DNA of 39,610 bases, taken from NCBI GenBank assembly GCA_004195635.1, contig PSPT01000015.1, positions 1-39,610 on the forward strand, written 5' to 3'. The notes beneath the pieces were generated by a model, which saw nothing but the letters and a program-made list of their open reading frames with translations, had not been told where the DNA came from and made no database searches. How positions within the stretch are numbered: position 1 is the first letter of the stretch; each line of letters starts with the position of its first letter. This DNA comes from Methanobacteriota archaeon. Lineage in GTDB: Archaea > Thermoplasmatota > Poseidoniia > Poseidoniales > Poseidoniaceae. This document shows, piece after piece, positions 6,969 to 16,432 of the stretch. The position numbers and the translations under genes are program-made.

Positions 6969-9900
6969 TTACATATTCCGCCTAAACTTTCCACCTACTT
7001 CAAACAAGGCTTCTGTGACTTGTCCGACTGAACAATATTCAACAATCTCCATTAGAACTTCAAACAGATTTCCGCCCTCTCGCGCAGTCTCTTGAAGGCG
7101 TGCAAGCCCGATTTTCGCCTGCTTTGAATTACGCTCTTTGAAAGCAGTATTCCTATCAATTACCATTTGTTTTTCCTTAGAATCACTTCTTGTAACTTTG
7201 ACATCAAAATTGTCCTCAACATCCTTTTGGGATAACAATTCATTTTCAGACTCTGTAAAAGTATTCACACCAATAATTGGCATACTACCATCATGTTTCT
7301 TGTGTTCATAAGTCATAGACTCATCTTGAATCCTATTACGCTGATAATTGACCTCAAGGCTTCCCAAAACGCCACCACGACGATTCATCTCCTCAAAAAT
7401 TTGTAAAATCTCCTCTTCAACATTATCGGTTAGCCATTCGGTAATAAAAGAGCCCTGAATTGGATTTTCATTCTTCAGCATACCATATTCCTTAGAGAGT
7501 ATAAGTTGGATGGCCATGCTATCCCTCACCGTCTCCTCAGTGGGGGTGCCAAAAGCCTCGTCACGTGAATTAGTGTGTAGTGAGTTAGCATTGTCTTGAA
7601 GTGCATATAACGCTTGTAAGGTTGTTCGGTAATCATTCCAAGTAAATTCCTGAGCGTGTAATGAACGCCCGCTACTCTGAATATGATACTTGAGTTGTTG
7701 ACCCCTTGTATCAACCCCATACATATTTTTCATTGTAATTGCCCAAATCCTCCTTGCTACTCTACCAATGACACTGTATTCAGGATCCATTCCGTTTGAA
7801 AAGAACCAACTAAAGTTACGCAAAAATGCATTCGGGTCGATTCCTCTTGACTTGAATAATTCAACATAGGTCAAACCATTTGATAATGTCAATGCTGCTT
7901 GAGTAATTGGGTTTGCTCCGGCTTCTGCAATATGATAACCGCTAATACTTACGAAGTAATGATTCCTAATATTATTTTCAACATAATACTCGGCCACATC
8001 GCCCATCATTTTCAACGAGGTATCTAGATTGAAGACCAATGTATTTTGTCCCATTCCTTCCTTGAGTTGATCTGCTTGTACCGTGCCTCTAACAGTTCTA
8101 AGAGTGAATGTCTTTATTTCTTTCAACTCATCTTCGTTTGGTTCACGCCCATTTTCATCGACAAATTTTCTCACTTGCTGGCGGATTGCAACATTGAAAA
8201 AGGCTGCTAAATGCCACCAATAATTACCATTTATTGTTTTTGATACGCTAGTATTTGCCGCACATAAATCAAATCCTTCAAACAATATTTCCATTTCTTC
8301 AATTGTGCTAATACTGACTCCTGACTCACAAACTTTGCCAAAAATATCTAATCTATCACATGGGTCTCTGCCGTATAATGAAGGTGAATCAAATGCAGTC
8401 GAAATTCTATTGAAAGGTTGGCCTTTTGATAAAAAATGAAAACGCTTGTTGGTTCTTTCAGCACTTCCTTCTCCTGCAAACATTCTCACCGGTAACTCAT
8501 CAGAACGCTTGAAAGGAAACACTCCAGCTGTAAATGGAAAGGTACCGGGCACATTCTCTTTGGCAATCCACTTGAATAACTGCCCATTATCCTCGAAAGT
8601 AGGCAAGGCGACTTTGGGAAGGTCTAATCCGGACAATGTTTTGGTAGTTGTTTCAACTGGAATTTCCTTTCCTCTAACTACGTAAGTGGCTTTACCTGAA
8701 ACATATGCTTCGGCTTTCTCTTTGAAATCAGAAAGAGTTTGCCAAACTTGTGGCTCAACTGTACCTCTAACTGCCTCAACTTCTTCGCCAATTTCATCTG
8801 CTGCATTATCCTTGCCAATTCCTCGCAAATGGCGGGCTGAGTTTTCTAATTGCTGAACAAGGCGAACCTTTTCTGCTATTTCTTCTGCTTGGAGGTGGTA
8901 ATCGCGTACAATCGCTGATACTTCAGCGAGATAGGCTTGTCTTTCATGAGGTATTGGTTGGGATCTGGTTGGAAGCCCATCGGACGCCATTTGTGCTTGT
9001 TCGGCGAAAAAGTTTGTCGAATGCTTAGCATTTGTAATAACGGCTAATTTTTGCCAAAGCATGTCGACACCAGCATCTGCGAATTGACTCGCAATAGTTG
9101 CTACAACTGGTATTTCTGAGGCTTCTGAATCCCACATCTCTCTATTTCTTCTAACCTGCTTGCGTATCTCAGTTAGAGCATCTTCAGCCCCAGGTCGGTC
9201 AAACTTGTTTAACACAATAAGGTCTGCAAAATCTAATGCTGCCAATTTTTCTAATTGACTTGGTGCTCCATATTCTCTAGTTGTAACATATAGGCTAATA
9301 TCGGCAACTTCGGTAATCGCATCATTACCTTGACCTATGCCACTAGTTTCAACCAAAATGATGTCAAAACCAACCGCCTGACAGACTTCAATTGCTCTAT
9401 CAATACAATTTGCTATTTCTCTGCCTGCATCTCTACTTGCGAATGAGCGCATGAAAAAATTTTGATTTGTCAAACTGTTCATTCTTATTCGGTCGCCCAA
9501 TAATGCCCCCCCAGTTCTTTTTCGAGTGGGGTCTGTCGCCAATAGTGCGACTTTGAGTCCGGGATTATCTCTTTGAATTCTAAGCATCAATTCATCGGTT
9601 AAACTCGATTTACCGGCACCGCCGGTTCCTGTCAAACCAATTACTGGACAATAATGTTCTACTGAGCGGCTGCGAGTGGATTCAAGTGCGGCGCGGAAAA
9701 TTTCCTCATCGGCATTTTCCGCGAGCGTCAATAATTTGCCAACTTGAGCATGGGAAGCAACGCTACCCTCTACAGAAATCGGATTGCTGAAAGACATTCT
9801 TTGCTCGTCGAGAAGATTTACTTTTGCTGCTCTTTGCATTGCATCTTCAACCATTCCAACTAATCCCATTTGACGCCCATCATCTGGGGAATATATCTTT

Positions 9901-10298
9901 GCAATATCCCTGTCAGCAAGGAGGTTTATCTCATCGGGAAGAATAGTACCTCCACCGCCCCCAATTAATACCACATGCTCAAAACCAGCAGCATCTAATA
10001 TTTGCCTTGTATGAGTGAACATTTCAACTGCACCCCCCTGATATGAGGTGATGGCTATTGCATGTGCATCTTCCTGTATTGCTGCATTTGCAACTTCATC
10101 AGCTCCACGATCGTGCCCAAGGTGAATTACCTCACAACCCTGAGATTGAAAAATACGTCGGAAAATGCCAATTGCTGCATCATGACCATCAAAAATAGAT
10201 GCTGCAGTAATGATTCTCAATGGCACACCACCGGAACCTAAACGCTGACTAAGATACTGATTGGTTGAGTCATCAACCTCTCCTACCTCACCGCTCAT
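6969..10298 (-). CDS. icmF: Isobutyryl-CoA mutase fused to its G-protein chaperone (IcmF)
   Basis: A coenzyme-B12-dependent carbon-skeleton mutase of 1109 residues that interconverts isobutyryl-CoA and butyryl-CoA, or related branched acyl-CoAs. The domain order is that of IcmF: B12-binding domain (FDGHDAA, residues 36-42; His39 is the lower cobalt ligand), MeaB-like GTPase (P-loop GTGGAGKSS near 224-232, NKFD at 364-367), linker, then TIM-barrel mutase. Substrate residues are Phe607 (MFAGEG) and Gln751 (MGQNT). This Phe/Gln pair marks IcmF, whereas methylmalonyl-CoA mutase has Tyr/Arg. I chose ATG 10298 because GGAG precedes it by 5 bases and the N-terminal length fits the family. An upstream ATG at 10394 also has a strong GAGGAGG and would add 32 residues, so the start is open. 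Confidence 0.93.
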   Translation of the reverse strand: MSGEVGEVDDSTNQYLSQRLGSGGVPLRIITAASIFDGHDAAIGIFRRIFQSQGCEVIHLGHDRGADEVANAAIQEDAHAIAITSYQGGAVEMFTHTRQILDAAGFEHVVLIGGGGGTILPDEINLLADRDIAKIYSPDDGRQMGLVGMVEDAMQRAAKVNLLDEQRMSFSNPISVEGSVASHAQVGKLLTLAENADEEIFRAALESTRSRSVEHYCPVIGLTGTGGAGKSSLTDELMLRIQRDNPGLKVALLATDPTRKRTGGALLGDRIRMNSLTNQNFFMRSFASRDAGREIANCIDRAIEVCQAVGFDIILVETSGIGQGNDAITEVADISLYVTTREYGAPSQLEKLAALDFADLIVLNKFDRPGAEDALTEIRKQVRRNREMWDSEASEIPVVATIASQFADAGVDMLWQKLAVITNAKHSTNFFAEQAQMASDGLPTRSQPIPHERQAYLAEVSAIVRDYHLQAEEIAEKVRLVQQLENSARHLRGIGKDNAADEIGEEVEAVRGTVEPQVWQTLSDFKEKAEAYVSGKATYVVRGKEIPVETTTKTLSGLDLPKVALPTFEDNGQLFKWIAKENVPGTFPFTAGVFPFKRSDELPVRMFAGEGSAERTNKRFHFLSKGQPFNRISTAFDSPSLYGRDPCDRLDIFGKVCESGVSISTIEEMEILFEGFDLCAANTSVSKTINGNYWWHLAAFFNVAIRQQVRKFVDENGREPNEDELKEIKTFTLRTVRGTVQADQLKEGMGQNTLVFNLDTSLKMMGDVAEYYVENNIRNHYFVSISGYHIAEAGANPITQAALTLSNGLTYVELFKSRGIDPNAFLRNFSWFFSNGMDPEYSVIGRVARRIWAITMKNMYGVDTRGQQLKYHIQSSGRSLHAQEFTWNDYRTTLQALYALQDNANSLHTNSRDEAFGTPTEETVRDSMAIQLILSKEYGMLKNENPIQGSFITEWLTDNVEEEILQIFEEMNRRGGVLGSLEVNYQRNRIQDESMTYEHKKHDGSMPIIGVNTFTESENELLSQKDVEDNFDVKVTRSDSKEKQMVIDRNTAFKERNSKQAKIGLARLQETAREGGNLFEVLMEIVEYCSVGQVTEALFEVGGKFRRNM

Positions 10299-10420
10299 GC
10301 TTACTCCGAGACATCTCTTATTGATGAGACCACCGCCACTAATTGGAATCATTATTAATGCAATATTAGAATCAATAGTAGGGGAAAGAAGCATGAAGTG
10401 GAACCTCCTCAGAGGGTATT

Positions 10421-11113
10421 GTGGAGATATTTGAGTTTAGTGGATTTTTGGCTGAAGTTGGTGAATGGGCCGCTTTGCCCATGATGCTTCTAGGTCTTTC
10501 ACTATGTCTTGCTGGAAAATATTTCATCCGCTTTATTGTAATGGTTGCGGCCTTTATTCCGGTAGCAGTAACTGTGCATCTTCTCGCCTTGAGTTTTGGT
10601 GGTTTGAATAATGATGATGCAATGATGGCGGGTGGAGGCGCAGGACTAGTTGTGGCCTTATTTGCCTCGGCAATGTATAAACGGATTCACGTAATTCTTG
10701 CCGGTGCCTTCGGATTGGTAATTGGTTCAATCCTACTTGGATTTATTTCTGAAATATATGAAATTGATTCCGTAGTTCTTCTTCTCCTCCACGATGTTAG
10801 TTTCATGATTGGTGCAAAGGCATTCAAGGGTTGGGAGGAAGAATTACACTTTGCTGCTCCAAGTGCAATTGGAGGATTATTCCTCGGAATTGGATGGAGT
10901 CTATGGACTGCCGTTTCTGAAAACCTTACCGAAGTTGAGCCCTTTTCAACTGAAAACTCTATTATTCTCTTTGTTGCAATGATGGGAGGGGCATTTTTCC
11001 AACTTTGGATGTTTGGAAAAGGTGGTTACATGGACCAAAGAAAGTCACTTCAGGGGGGGCACCCTCAACAACCCGCCAGTAAAAGACCAAGAAATGATAT
11101 TGACTTTTTGTAA
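10421..11113 (+). CDS. Multi-pass membrane protein, possibly DUF4203/TMEM198-like
   Basis: A 230-residue protein with about six hydrophobic helices, ending in a Gln/Arg-rich cytoplasmic tail (ASKRPRNDIDFL). The regular helix-Gly-rich-loop pattern and length recall DUF4203 (TMEM198-like) proteins, whose function is not known. The start is GTG at 10421 with AGAGGGT just upstream; the next in-frame ATG would fall inside the first helix. Its start is only 26 bases from the upstream alternative start of the divergent mutase gene (10394), or 122 bases from the preferred one. The downstream stop codon is part of a repeated TTTTGTAA element. The gene is well supported and the family call tentative. 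Confidence 0.6.
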   Translation: MEIFEFSGFLAEVGEWAALPMMLLGLSLCLAGKYFIRFIVMVAAFIPVAVTVHLLALSFGGLNNDDAMMAGGGAGLVVALFASAMYKRIHVILAGAFGLVIGSILLGFISEIYEIDSVVLLLLHDVSFMIGAKAFKGWEEELHFAAPSAIGGLFLGIGWSLWTAVSENLTEVEPFSTENSIILFVAMMGGAFFQLWMFGKGGYMDQRKSLQGGHPQQPASKRPRNDIDFL

Positions 11114-11144
11114 TCTTCTTTTACAAAAAAAACTGATTTTGTAA
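11106..11144. terminator. Three-arm repeat giving two alternative hairpins
   Basis: TTTTGTAA (11106-11113), TTACAAAA (11121-11128) and TTTTGTAA (11137-11144) are exact direct and inverted copies. The middle arm can pair with either neighbour (8-bp stems, loops of 7 and 8 bases). The first arm contains the TAA stop of the upstream gene. It lies between two convergent genes and is probably a bidirectional terminator. Confidence 0.4.
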
Positions 11145-11181
11145 TCGGGAAATGTCGACTTCAGCAATGTTCTTCCCATGA

Positions 11182-11574
11182 TTATTCGAGTGAAGTGAAT
11201 GCCGACATGGCTTTGCTTTTTGCAACATTATGCATCCTAGATTGCCGCATCCTATTTCTACGTTCTTTGAGCATTGTGCGCATATCTGGGCAACTAAAAA
11301 TACAAACAAGCATTCCTAAAAAAGCTCCTGATGAAATACTCCAAATCATAGGCAAGCCAAACATATAGCCATTGAAAGCACCCACTATTAGACCTATCCA
11401 AAGGCCGATTCCGATTGGCTTTTCAAGCAATAATAGTAGCCCAACCTTCACAAATCCTCTCGCGGATTGTACTGGAGAATAGGTTGCTTTGTCAGCCACC
11501 ATTTCCTCGGAAGCAATACTTACCATTAACGGATAATTATCTTGACGGTATATTAACAATTTCCCGACACACAT
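11182..11574 (-). CDS. Small two-helix membrane protein of unknown function
   Basis: An open frame of about 130 residues. A polar N-terminal part leads into two hydrophobic helices (around GFVKVGLLLLLEKPIGIGLWIGLIV, shown here in outline, and MIWSISSGAFLGMLVCIF) and a basic C-terminal tail (RTMLKERRNRMRQSRM). The charge distribution puts the tail in the cytoplasm. No family is recognised. The ATG could be 11574 or 11526; neither has a Shine-Dalgarno sequence, and the shorter form begins MVSIASEEMVAD. It is convergent with the preceding membrane-protein gene. Membrane-like composition makes it more likely real than a shadow, but there is no homology support. Confidence 0.5.
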   Translation of the reverse strand: MCVGKLLIYRQDNYPLMVSIASEEMVADKATYSPVQSARGFVKVGLLLLLEKPIGIGLWIGLIVGAFNGYMFGLPMIWSISSGAFLGMLVCIFSCPDMRTMLKERRNRMRQSRMHNVAKSKAMSAFTSLE

Positions 11575-11718
11575 CAAAAAAAGTGCAATAAATGCCGAAT
11601 TGTTACCTTGTGGCGCTGGTATTATCCGAAATCCTTCATAATAACTTTAATACCAACAAAATGTAAATCTCTTGACTTGGGTGATGCTTCCATTAATGTT
11701 CTCAATGACTTTCCCGTC

Positions 11719-13377
11719 TTACTGTTGAGTTGCAGCCTTCAGCAAGCCCAAAAAGGGTGGACTCGGCCTATTTGGTCTTGTCTTGAACTCAGGATGATAT
11801 TGAGTTCCAACAAAATATGGGTGTGATTTTAATTCAAATATTTCACAACGTTGTCCACTTCTATCTTTCCCAACGAATATCAGCCCATTGCTCTCAATAG
11901 CATCAACGCAATCTGGATTTACCTCGTAACGGTGACGGTGCCGTTCATCAACATATTCTTCATCACCATAGAGTAATTTTATCTCACATGAATCAACTTG
12001 AAATAATGTTGGACGACTGCCAAGCCTCATAGTTCCACCAAGGTGTGTTTTGGATATTTCAGGCATGAAAACAACAACGGGGTGCGGTGTTTGGTCATCA
12101 AATTCAGTTGAATTGGCTCCAGCCCAACCCAGTACATTTCGGCAGAATTCAATTACTGCGACTTGAAGTCCTAAGCAAATGCCGAGATAAGGAATATTGT
12201 TTTCTCTTGCATAGCCCGCGGCAATAATTTTCCCTTCAACCCCTCTATCTCCAAACCCACCTGGAACTAAAATTCCATCTGCCTTCTTGAGTAATTCCCA
12301 CGCTTCGGTGTTTTGCTTGACAACATCTTCGGATTTGGCGCCATTTAGATCTTCAAGGTGGCTGGCTTCAATCCAATCAATAACCAACTTTCGCCCAACT
12401 GCGAAAGATGCATGTTGTAATGACTTGATTACTGACAGGTAAGAATCTGATAATCCGGTGTATTTTCCAACCATGGCAATATGAACTTCTCCCTCAAGCC
12501 CATCAACCCTTGCAGCCATTGCCCGCCAATCATCTAAGAGCGGGCGGCTATCCGGAAGGTCAAACTTCAATCGTTCAGATAACATTTGACTCACGCCTTG
12601 CTCCTCAAGAACTAAAGGTACGTGATAAATATTTGAGACATCACTTGCAGAAAGTACTGCTTCGGGTTTAACATGACAGAATAGTGCCAATTTTTCACGG
12701 ACCTCGTCCGTAAGAGGAATTTCTGAGCGGCAGACCAACATATCTGGACTAATTCCCAAACCGCGTAACACTTGTACGGTATGCTGAGTCGGTTTAGTTT
12801 TCTGCTCACCTACAACCCCAATAACTGGCACTAGGCTTACATGAACGAAGCAACAATTCTCAACACCAACACGGAATTGGAATTGTCGCAAAGCCTCAAC
12901 AAATGGTGCCGACTCAATATCGCCAACAGTGCCCCCTAACTCAATCACACAAACATCCGGTTCTTCGAGGCTGCCATCTGCAGGCTGTTTTGCCACATCT
13001 TCAATCCACTCTTGCACTGCATCGGTAATATGTGGGATAACTTGAACAGTTTTTCCAAGGTAGTCTCCACGACGCTCAGCCTCAAGAACTTTAGAATATA
13101 TTTTCCCAGTAGTAATGTTATTGTCCTTTCCAAGATTAATATCCAAAAATCTTTCGTAGTTGCCGAGGTCCAAATCAACCTCACCACCATCATCTAATAC
13201 GAAAACTTCGCCATGCTCAAAGGGGGACATTGTTCCAGCATCTGTATTTAGATAAGGATCAATTTTGACCGCAGTGACCCGAAGTCCAGCCGCTTTTAAC
13301 AAGACCCCGATGCTACTTGCAGTGACTCCTTTGCCCAGCCCACTAAGTACTCCGCCGGACACCACAACGTATCTCAT
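11719..13377 (-). CDS. pyrG: CTP synthase
   Basis: A 552-residue enzyme that aminates UTP to CTP using ATP and ammonia from glutamine, the last step of pyrimidine nucleotide synthesis, in the cytoplasm. The N-terminal synthase domain starts [17 protein letters not shown] with the nucleotide-binding loop. The C-terminal class I glutamine amidotransferase has the catalytic Cys in YLGICLGLQ and the His/Glu in YHPEF. Length is normal. The frame has TTG, ATG, GTG and ATG within four codons (13386, 13383, 13380, 13377); I chose 13377 because the family begins M-(K/R)-Y. No strong Shine-Dalgarno sequence is seen. It follows the NAD-kinase-like gene after a 111-base gap, so it may have its own promoter. 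Confidence 0.97.
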   Translation of the reverse strand: MRYVVVSGGVLSGLGKGVTASSIGVLLKAAGLRVTAVKIDPYLNTDAGTMSPFEHGEVFVLDDGGEVDLDLGNYERFLDINLGKDNNITTGKIYSKVLEAERRGDYLGKTVQVIPHITDAVQEWIEDVAKQPADGSLEEPDVCVIELGGTVGDIESAPFVEALRQFQFRVGVENCCFVHVSLVPVIGVVGEQKTKPTQHTVQVLRGLGISPDMLVCRSEIPLTDEVREKLALFCHVKPEAVLSASDVSNIYHVPLVLEEQGVSQMLSERLKFDLPDSRPLLDDWRAMAARVDGLEGEVHIAMVGKYTGLSDSYLSVIKSLQHASFAVGRKLVIDWIEASHLEDLNGAKSEDVVKQNTEAWELLKKADGILVPGGFGDRGVEGKIIAAGYARENNIPYLGICLGLQVAVIEFCRNVLGWAGANSTEFDDQTPHPVVVFMPEISKTHLGGTMRLGSRPTLFQVDSCEIKLLYGDEEYVDERHRHRYEVNPDCVDAIESNGLIFVGKDRSGQRCEIFELKSHPYFVGTQYHPEFKTRPNRPSPPFLGLLKAATQQ

Positions 13378-13488
13378 CACCATCAACGGGATTTAGACGG
13401 AGTGTAAGACGCACATAAGGCTTCGCTTCGGCCAATTAACCTTTATCCGATGACAGTAAAAGAATATTACAGGAAAAGTATTGAAGTA

Positions 13489-14658
13489 TCATTCGCTTGC
13501 AATTTTCATTATTCGTGTAGTACGGAACCCTTGAAGAAGTTTCACATAACGCCTCTTTTGGAATTCTTCATCCAATTTATCATCACCAGTATCAATTCTA
13601 ACCTGATTAAGGCCGAGAAGTTTGGCAGGAGTCACCACTCCAAGAATATTGTCTAACCCAATTGCTTTCAAAACATTGGGAGATAATTGTAAATTACCTC
13701 TGCCAATAAGGAATCCTTGCCCACCCATTGGTGAAAGAAGTAATAATTTCTCGCCATCGTGCCCCCTTAACAATTTGAGGATTTCTTGCTCATTCAAATC
13801 AATTCCAAGCATTGATTTGCCCTTTGAAATATCAATACCAAGTAATGTAGATTCACATCCACATAAAGTACCAATTTGCCGCAAAGTACCACCGCTACCC
13901 CAAATAATCATCAATTCAGAATTGGAATCAATCAGTGTCTGGATATGGTCGGCAAGTGATCCAATTATTTCAGATTCATCAGCCGCCATTACTTGTTCTT
14001 TAGCGCCCTGCATCCAACGAGGGCTGCTTGGAGTCATAGCTTCACCATACATCCTAACCTTCCATTCACCTTGCAAATATATTTCTTCATCAAGATCCAT
14101 TACTTCAGTTAGCCCTGGCATCAAATCTCCATCCAAAAATGCTCGAATTACTTCGGCAGCGGCATTTGGAGTGGTGGCAAAACAACCGCTATGCATTTTC
14201 ACTCCTCCTGGAATCCCAAGGATTGGAAGTTTTTCGGCTCCACCTCCAATTTCTTCCAATGTATTGACTATGTCCCGAGTAGTTCCATCACCACCTCCGT
14301 AAATCAATAAATCAACTTGTGAAGTAACCATTTTCTGCACTGCAGTAACTGTATCATTTGCTCCTGTGCGTTCACCTACTGTCCCTAAAACATGGGTTGT
14401 CCATCCCGCTTCACCCGAGGCGGACTTTGGAAGCCATACTTCACCCATCCGCCCAGCCCAAACAAAGAAGGTTAATTCTTCCAATAATGGTCTTTGCATT
14501 ACAAGAGTTGAGAGGCGTGATAATGCTTGTTTCACCCTTGGCCCGCTTCTGTCTTCTGCACCCGCTGCTCGTGCTTCTTCAGCCCGACCATCAGAACCTT
14601 TGAATCCAAGACGCCCACCTAAGCCAGCATCTGGATTGACGATTAATCCAATTCGCAT
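13489..14658 (-). CDS. ATP-NAD kinase family protein (COG3199 type)
   Basis: A 389-residue protein of the NAD kinase/diacylglycerol kinase-like fold. It starts MRIGLIVNPDAGLGG and has the diagnostic loop YGGGDGTTRD, followed by LGIPGGVKMHSG, as in the COG3199 branch. This family likely makes NADP from NAD, although some members act on other substrates. A conserved C-terminal half includes IIWGSGGTLRQIG and LLGIDI. Residues about 20-60 hold an Ala/Arg-rich insertion. The ATG at 14658 is preceded by GGTGA 5 bases upstream and is preferred over a TTG four codons earlier. It follows the threonine dehydrogenase by 23 bases on the same strand, so the two probably share a transcript. Substrate is inferred from family. 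Confidence 0.8.
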   Translation of the reverse strand: MRIGLIVNPDAGLGGRLGFKGSDGRAEEARAAGAEDRSGPRVKQALSRLSTLVMQRPLLEELTFFVWAGRMGEVWLPKSASGEAGWTTHVLGTVGERTGANDTVTAVQKMVTSQVDLLIYGGGDGTTRDIVNTLEEIGGGAEKLPILGIPGGVKMHSGCFATTPNAAAEVIRAFLDGDLMPGLTEVMDLDEEIYLQGEWKVRMYGEAMTPSSPRWMQGAKEQVMAADESEIIGSLADHIQTLIDSNSELMIIWGSGGTLRQIGTLCGCESTLLGIDISKGKSMLGIDLNEQEILKLLRGHDGEKLLLLSPMGGQGFLIGRGNLQLSPNVLKAIGLDNILGVVTPAKLLGLNQVRIDTGDDKLDEEFQKRRYVKLLQGFRTTRIMKIASE

Positions 14659-14681
14659 CTCATTCACCAAATTACAATATT

Positions 14682-15734
14682 TTATTCAAAGGTCAAGACA
14701 ATTTTGCCACAGGTTCCTTTCAACATTAATTGGATTGCCGATTGTAAGTCGGCATACGGCATGCTATGTGTCACTACCTTTTCAATTTGTAAATTACCTT
14801 CGATGAGCAGTTCATGCATTACATCCCATGTATCCCACATCTTTCGCCCATTAATCCCGTTTACTGTCAAATATCTAAATACAATTTCATTCATTGGTAC
14901 AATTGGATCTGTCCCATAAACTGCCAATATATTCAACACTCCGCCCATTCGAGTACTCTTTATTGCATTAGACAGGGCCAAAGGAGCTCCTGAAAATTCG
15001 CACGAATTATCCACGCCTTTGCCATTTGTTTCAGCAAAAATTGTAGAAATGATGTCATCGTCCTTTCCGAGCACAATATCTGCACCTAACTGCTTTGCAA
15101 TATTCATTCGATAATTATTATCCCAATCCGTTGCAATTATTTTCTTGGCACCCATTGCTCTAGCAGCATCAACGGCAAACAAACCAATTGGTCCTAGCCC
15201 ATGAATTGCAATTGTCGCATCCTTGACAGGACCTCCCATTAGGGTGTGAATTGCATTTCCAAGAGGGTCTTGAACAGATGCGTGAATTGAAGGAACATCA
15301 CTTGGCGAGGAGCGTGCATTTAGCGCGTCAATTACAAAATATGGAGCAAAGGCACCATTTACATTAACTCCAAAGATATTTCCCTTTTCGCAAATATGGG
15401 CATTTCCTTCTAGGCATCTATCGCAAGTCCAATCAGCAATATGACACTCAACTGCAATAAAATCGCCAATACTATGGGACTTGACATTTTCACCAATACC
15501 TACTACAACGCCACAGGTTTCATGCCCAGTAATCGTATTGAGGGGGACTTCCAATTGGCTCCATTCATCCCATTTCCAAATATGCAAATCAGTCCCGCAC
15601 ACACTTGTAGCATGAGTTTTGACCAATACTTGGCCCGCAGAAGGAGAAGGAACTGGACATTCAATAAGTTCCATACCATCTTCTTCGTCTCGGGCTTTTA
15701 CCCAAGCGAGCATCGTTTCAGGTATGACTCCCAT
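14682..15734 (-). CDS. tdh: Zinc-dependent L-threonine 3-dehydrogenase
   Basis: A 350-residue medium-chain dehydrogenase that oxidises L-threonine to 2-amino-3-oxobutyrate with NAD+. The catalytic zinc region is SVCGTDLHIWKWDEWSQ and TGHETCG; WDEWSQ is characteristic of threonine dehydrogenase rather than other alcohol dehydrogenases. The nucleotide fold has GLGPIG. The segment corresponding to the structural-zinc loop reads IADWTCDRCLEGNAHIC, with three of the usual four cysteines and Asp where the first normally stands. The C-terminal part (NGINGRKMWDTW) also fits Tdh. The ATG at 15734 is preceded by GAGGCGAAGG. It is probably cotranscribed with the NAD-kinase-like gene. Related sorbitol/glucose dehydrogenases are the main alternative. 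Confidence 0.87.
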   Translation of the reverse strand: MGVIPETMLAWVKARDEEDGMELIECPVPSPSAGQVLVKTHATSVCGTDLHIWKWDEWSQLEVPLNTITGHETCGVVVGIGENVKSHSIGDFIAVECHIADWTCDRCLEGNAHICEKGNIFGVNVNGAFAPYFVIDALNARSSPSDVPSIHASVQDPLGNAIHTLMGGPVKDATIAIHGLGPIGLFAVDAARAMGAKKIIATDWDNNYRMNIAKQLGADIVLGKDDDIISTIFAETNGKGVDNSCEFSGAPLALSNAIKSTRMGGVLNILAVYGTDPIVPMNEIVFRYLTVNGINGRKMWDTWDVMHELLIEGNLQIEKVVTHSMPYADLQSAIQLMLKGTCGKIVLTFE

Positions 15735-15849
15735 GCCTTCGCCTCAACAACTGCCTAATGCACTTAACTCTTGATGCTTACGCGAAAAAGCAACAAATAC
15801 AATTGCATAATATTCCTCTGAACGATAATGTAATAATGACAAAATGACC

Positions 15850-16419
15850 CTACATCATTTCATGCCCGATTACCAATAATATGATTGTAAATACCAATAA
15901 AATTCGCTGCGAATGAAGTAAGCGAGCGCCTTTTCGCACCTTTTTAGGAGGCCACATCCATTGCATTAACCCCCCAAGTATTGACATGAATAACATACCG
16001 AGCCAACCGAGCCAGACCAAATAAGATTCCAATTTTACTCCCTCGGTCATTAATCCATGAGCAAGCCCCGTTACGACAGCACCTACACCGACCCACAAAT
16101 GGAAAATTGACATCCAGTTATTGATTTTAGTTAATTTCTTTTTAAATGCTTTATGATCGGTGATTGCAAACTTATCTCCGTATTTTTTCAGTCCAGTTTT
16201 TCGTAGCCAAATATGGGCTGGTTTCCATGCGACAAGTGATATTGTGGCAATTAGGAGAATTTGTGAGACATTGCCTAAATCTTCGCCTCGTTCATTATCA
16301 TCATCCCCACCATCATCATCTTCATCGTCGTCGTCAAATGCTGCAGACACCGAAGGAAAGAATAAGCAACTTAACAAAAATAATGAAAATAATAACCCAA
16401 AAGGTGTTTGTTTCTCCAT
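15850..16419 (-). CDS. Acidic four-helix membrane protein, putative b-type cytochrome
   Basis: A 189-residue protein. Residues 1-27 look like a signal peptide or first helix, followed by an extracytoplasmic run of almost pure Asp/Glu/Gly (28-47). Helices then lie at about 50-68, 103-122, 132-153 and 169-188. Helix 2 carries H107 and H121 (H-x13-H) and helix 4 carries H169 and H186. Paired His near opposite ends of two helices is the layout of dihaem membrane cytochromes such as ferric reductases and cytochrome b561, although the 16-residue spacing in helix 4 is longer than usual. It starts 13 bases after the thermosome stop, so it is in the same operon. The haem proposal is inference; the gene is well supported. 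Confidence 0.6.
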   Translation of the reverse strand: MEKQTPFGLLFSLFLLSCLFFPSVSAAFDDDDEDDDGGDDDNERGEDLGNVSQILLIATISLVAWKPAHIWLRKTGLKKYGDKFAITDHKAFKKKLTKINNWMSIFHLWVGVGAVVTGLAHGLMTEGVKLESYLVWLGWLGMLFMSILGGLMQWMWPPKKVRKGARLLHSQRILLVFTIILLVIGHEMM

Positions 16420-16432
16420 TCAAATCACTTGC

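Noticed and set aside
6969-10298. Methylmalonyl-CoA mutase
   Set aside because: The fused B12-GTPase-mutase order and the Phe/Gln pair at the substrate positions indicate IcmF.
13622-14302. Plus-strand open frame of 226 codons
   Set aside because: It is antisense to the NAD-kinase-like gene, which has GGDGTT and a ribosome site.
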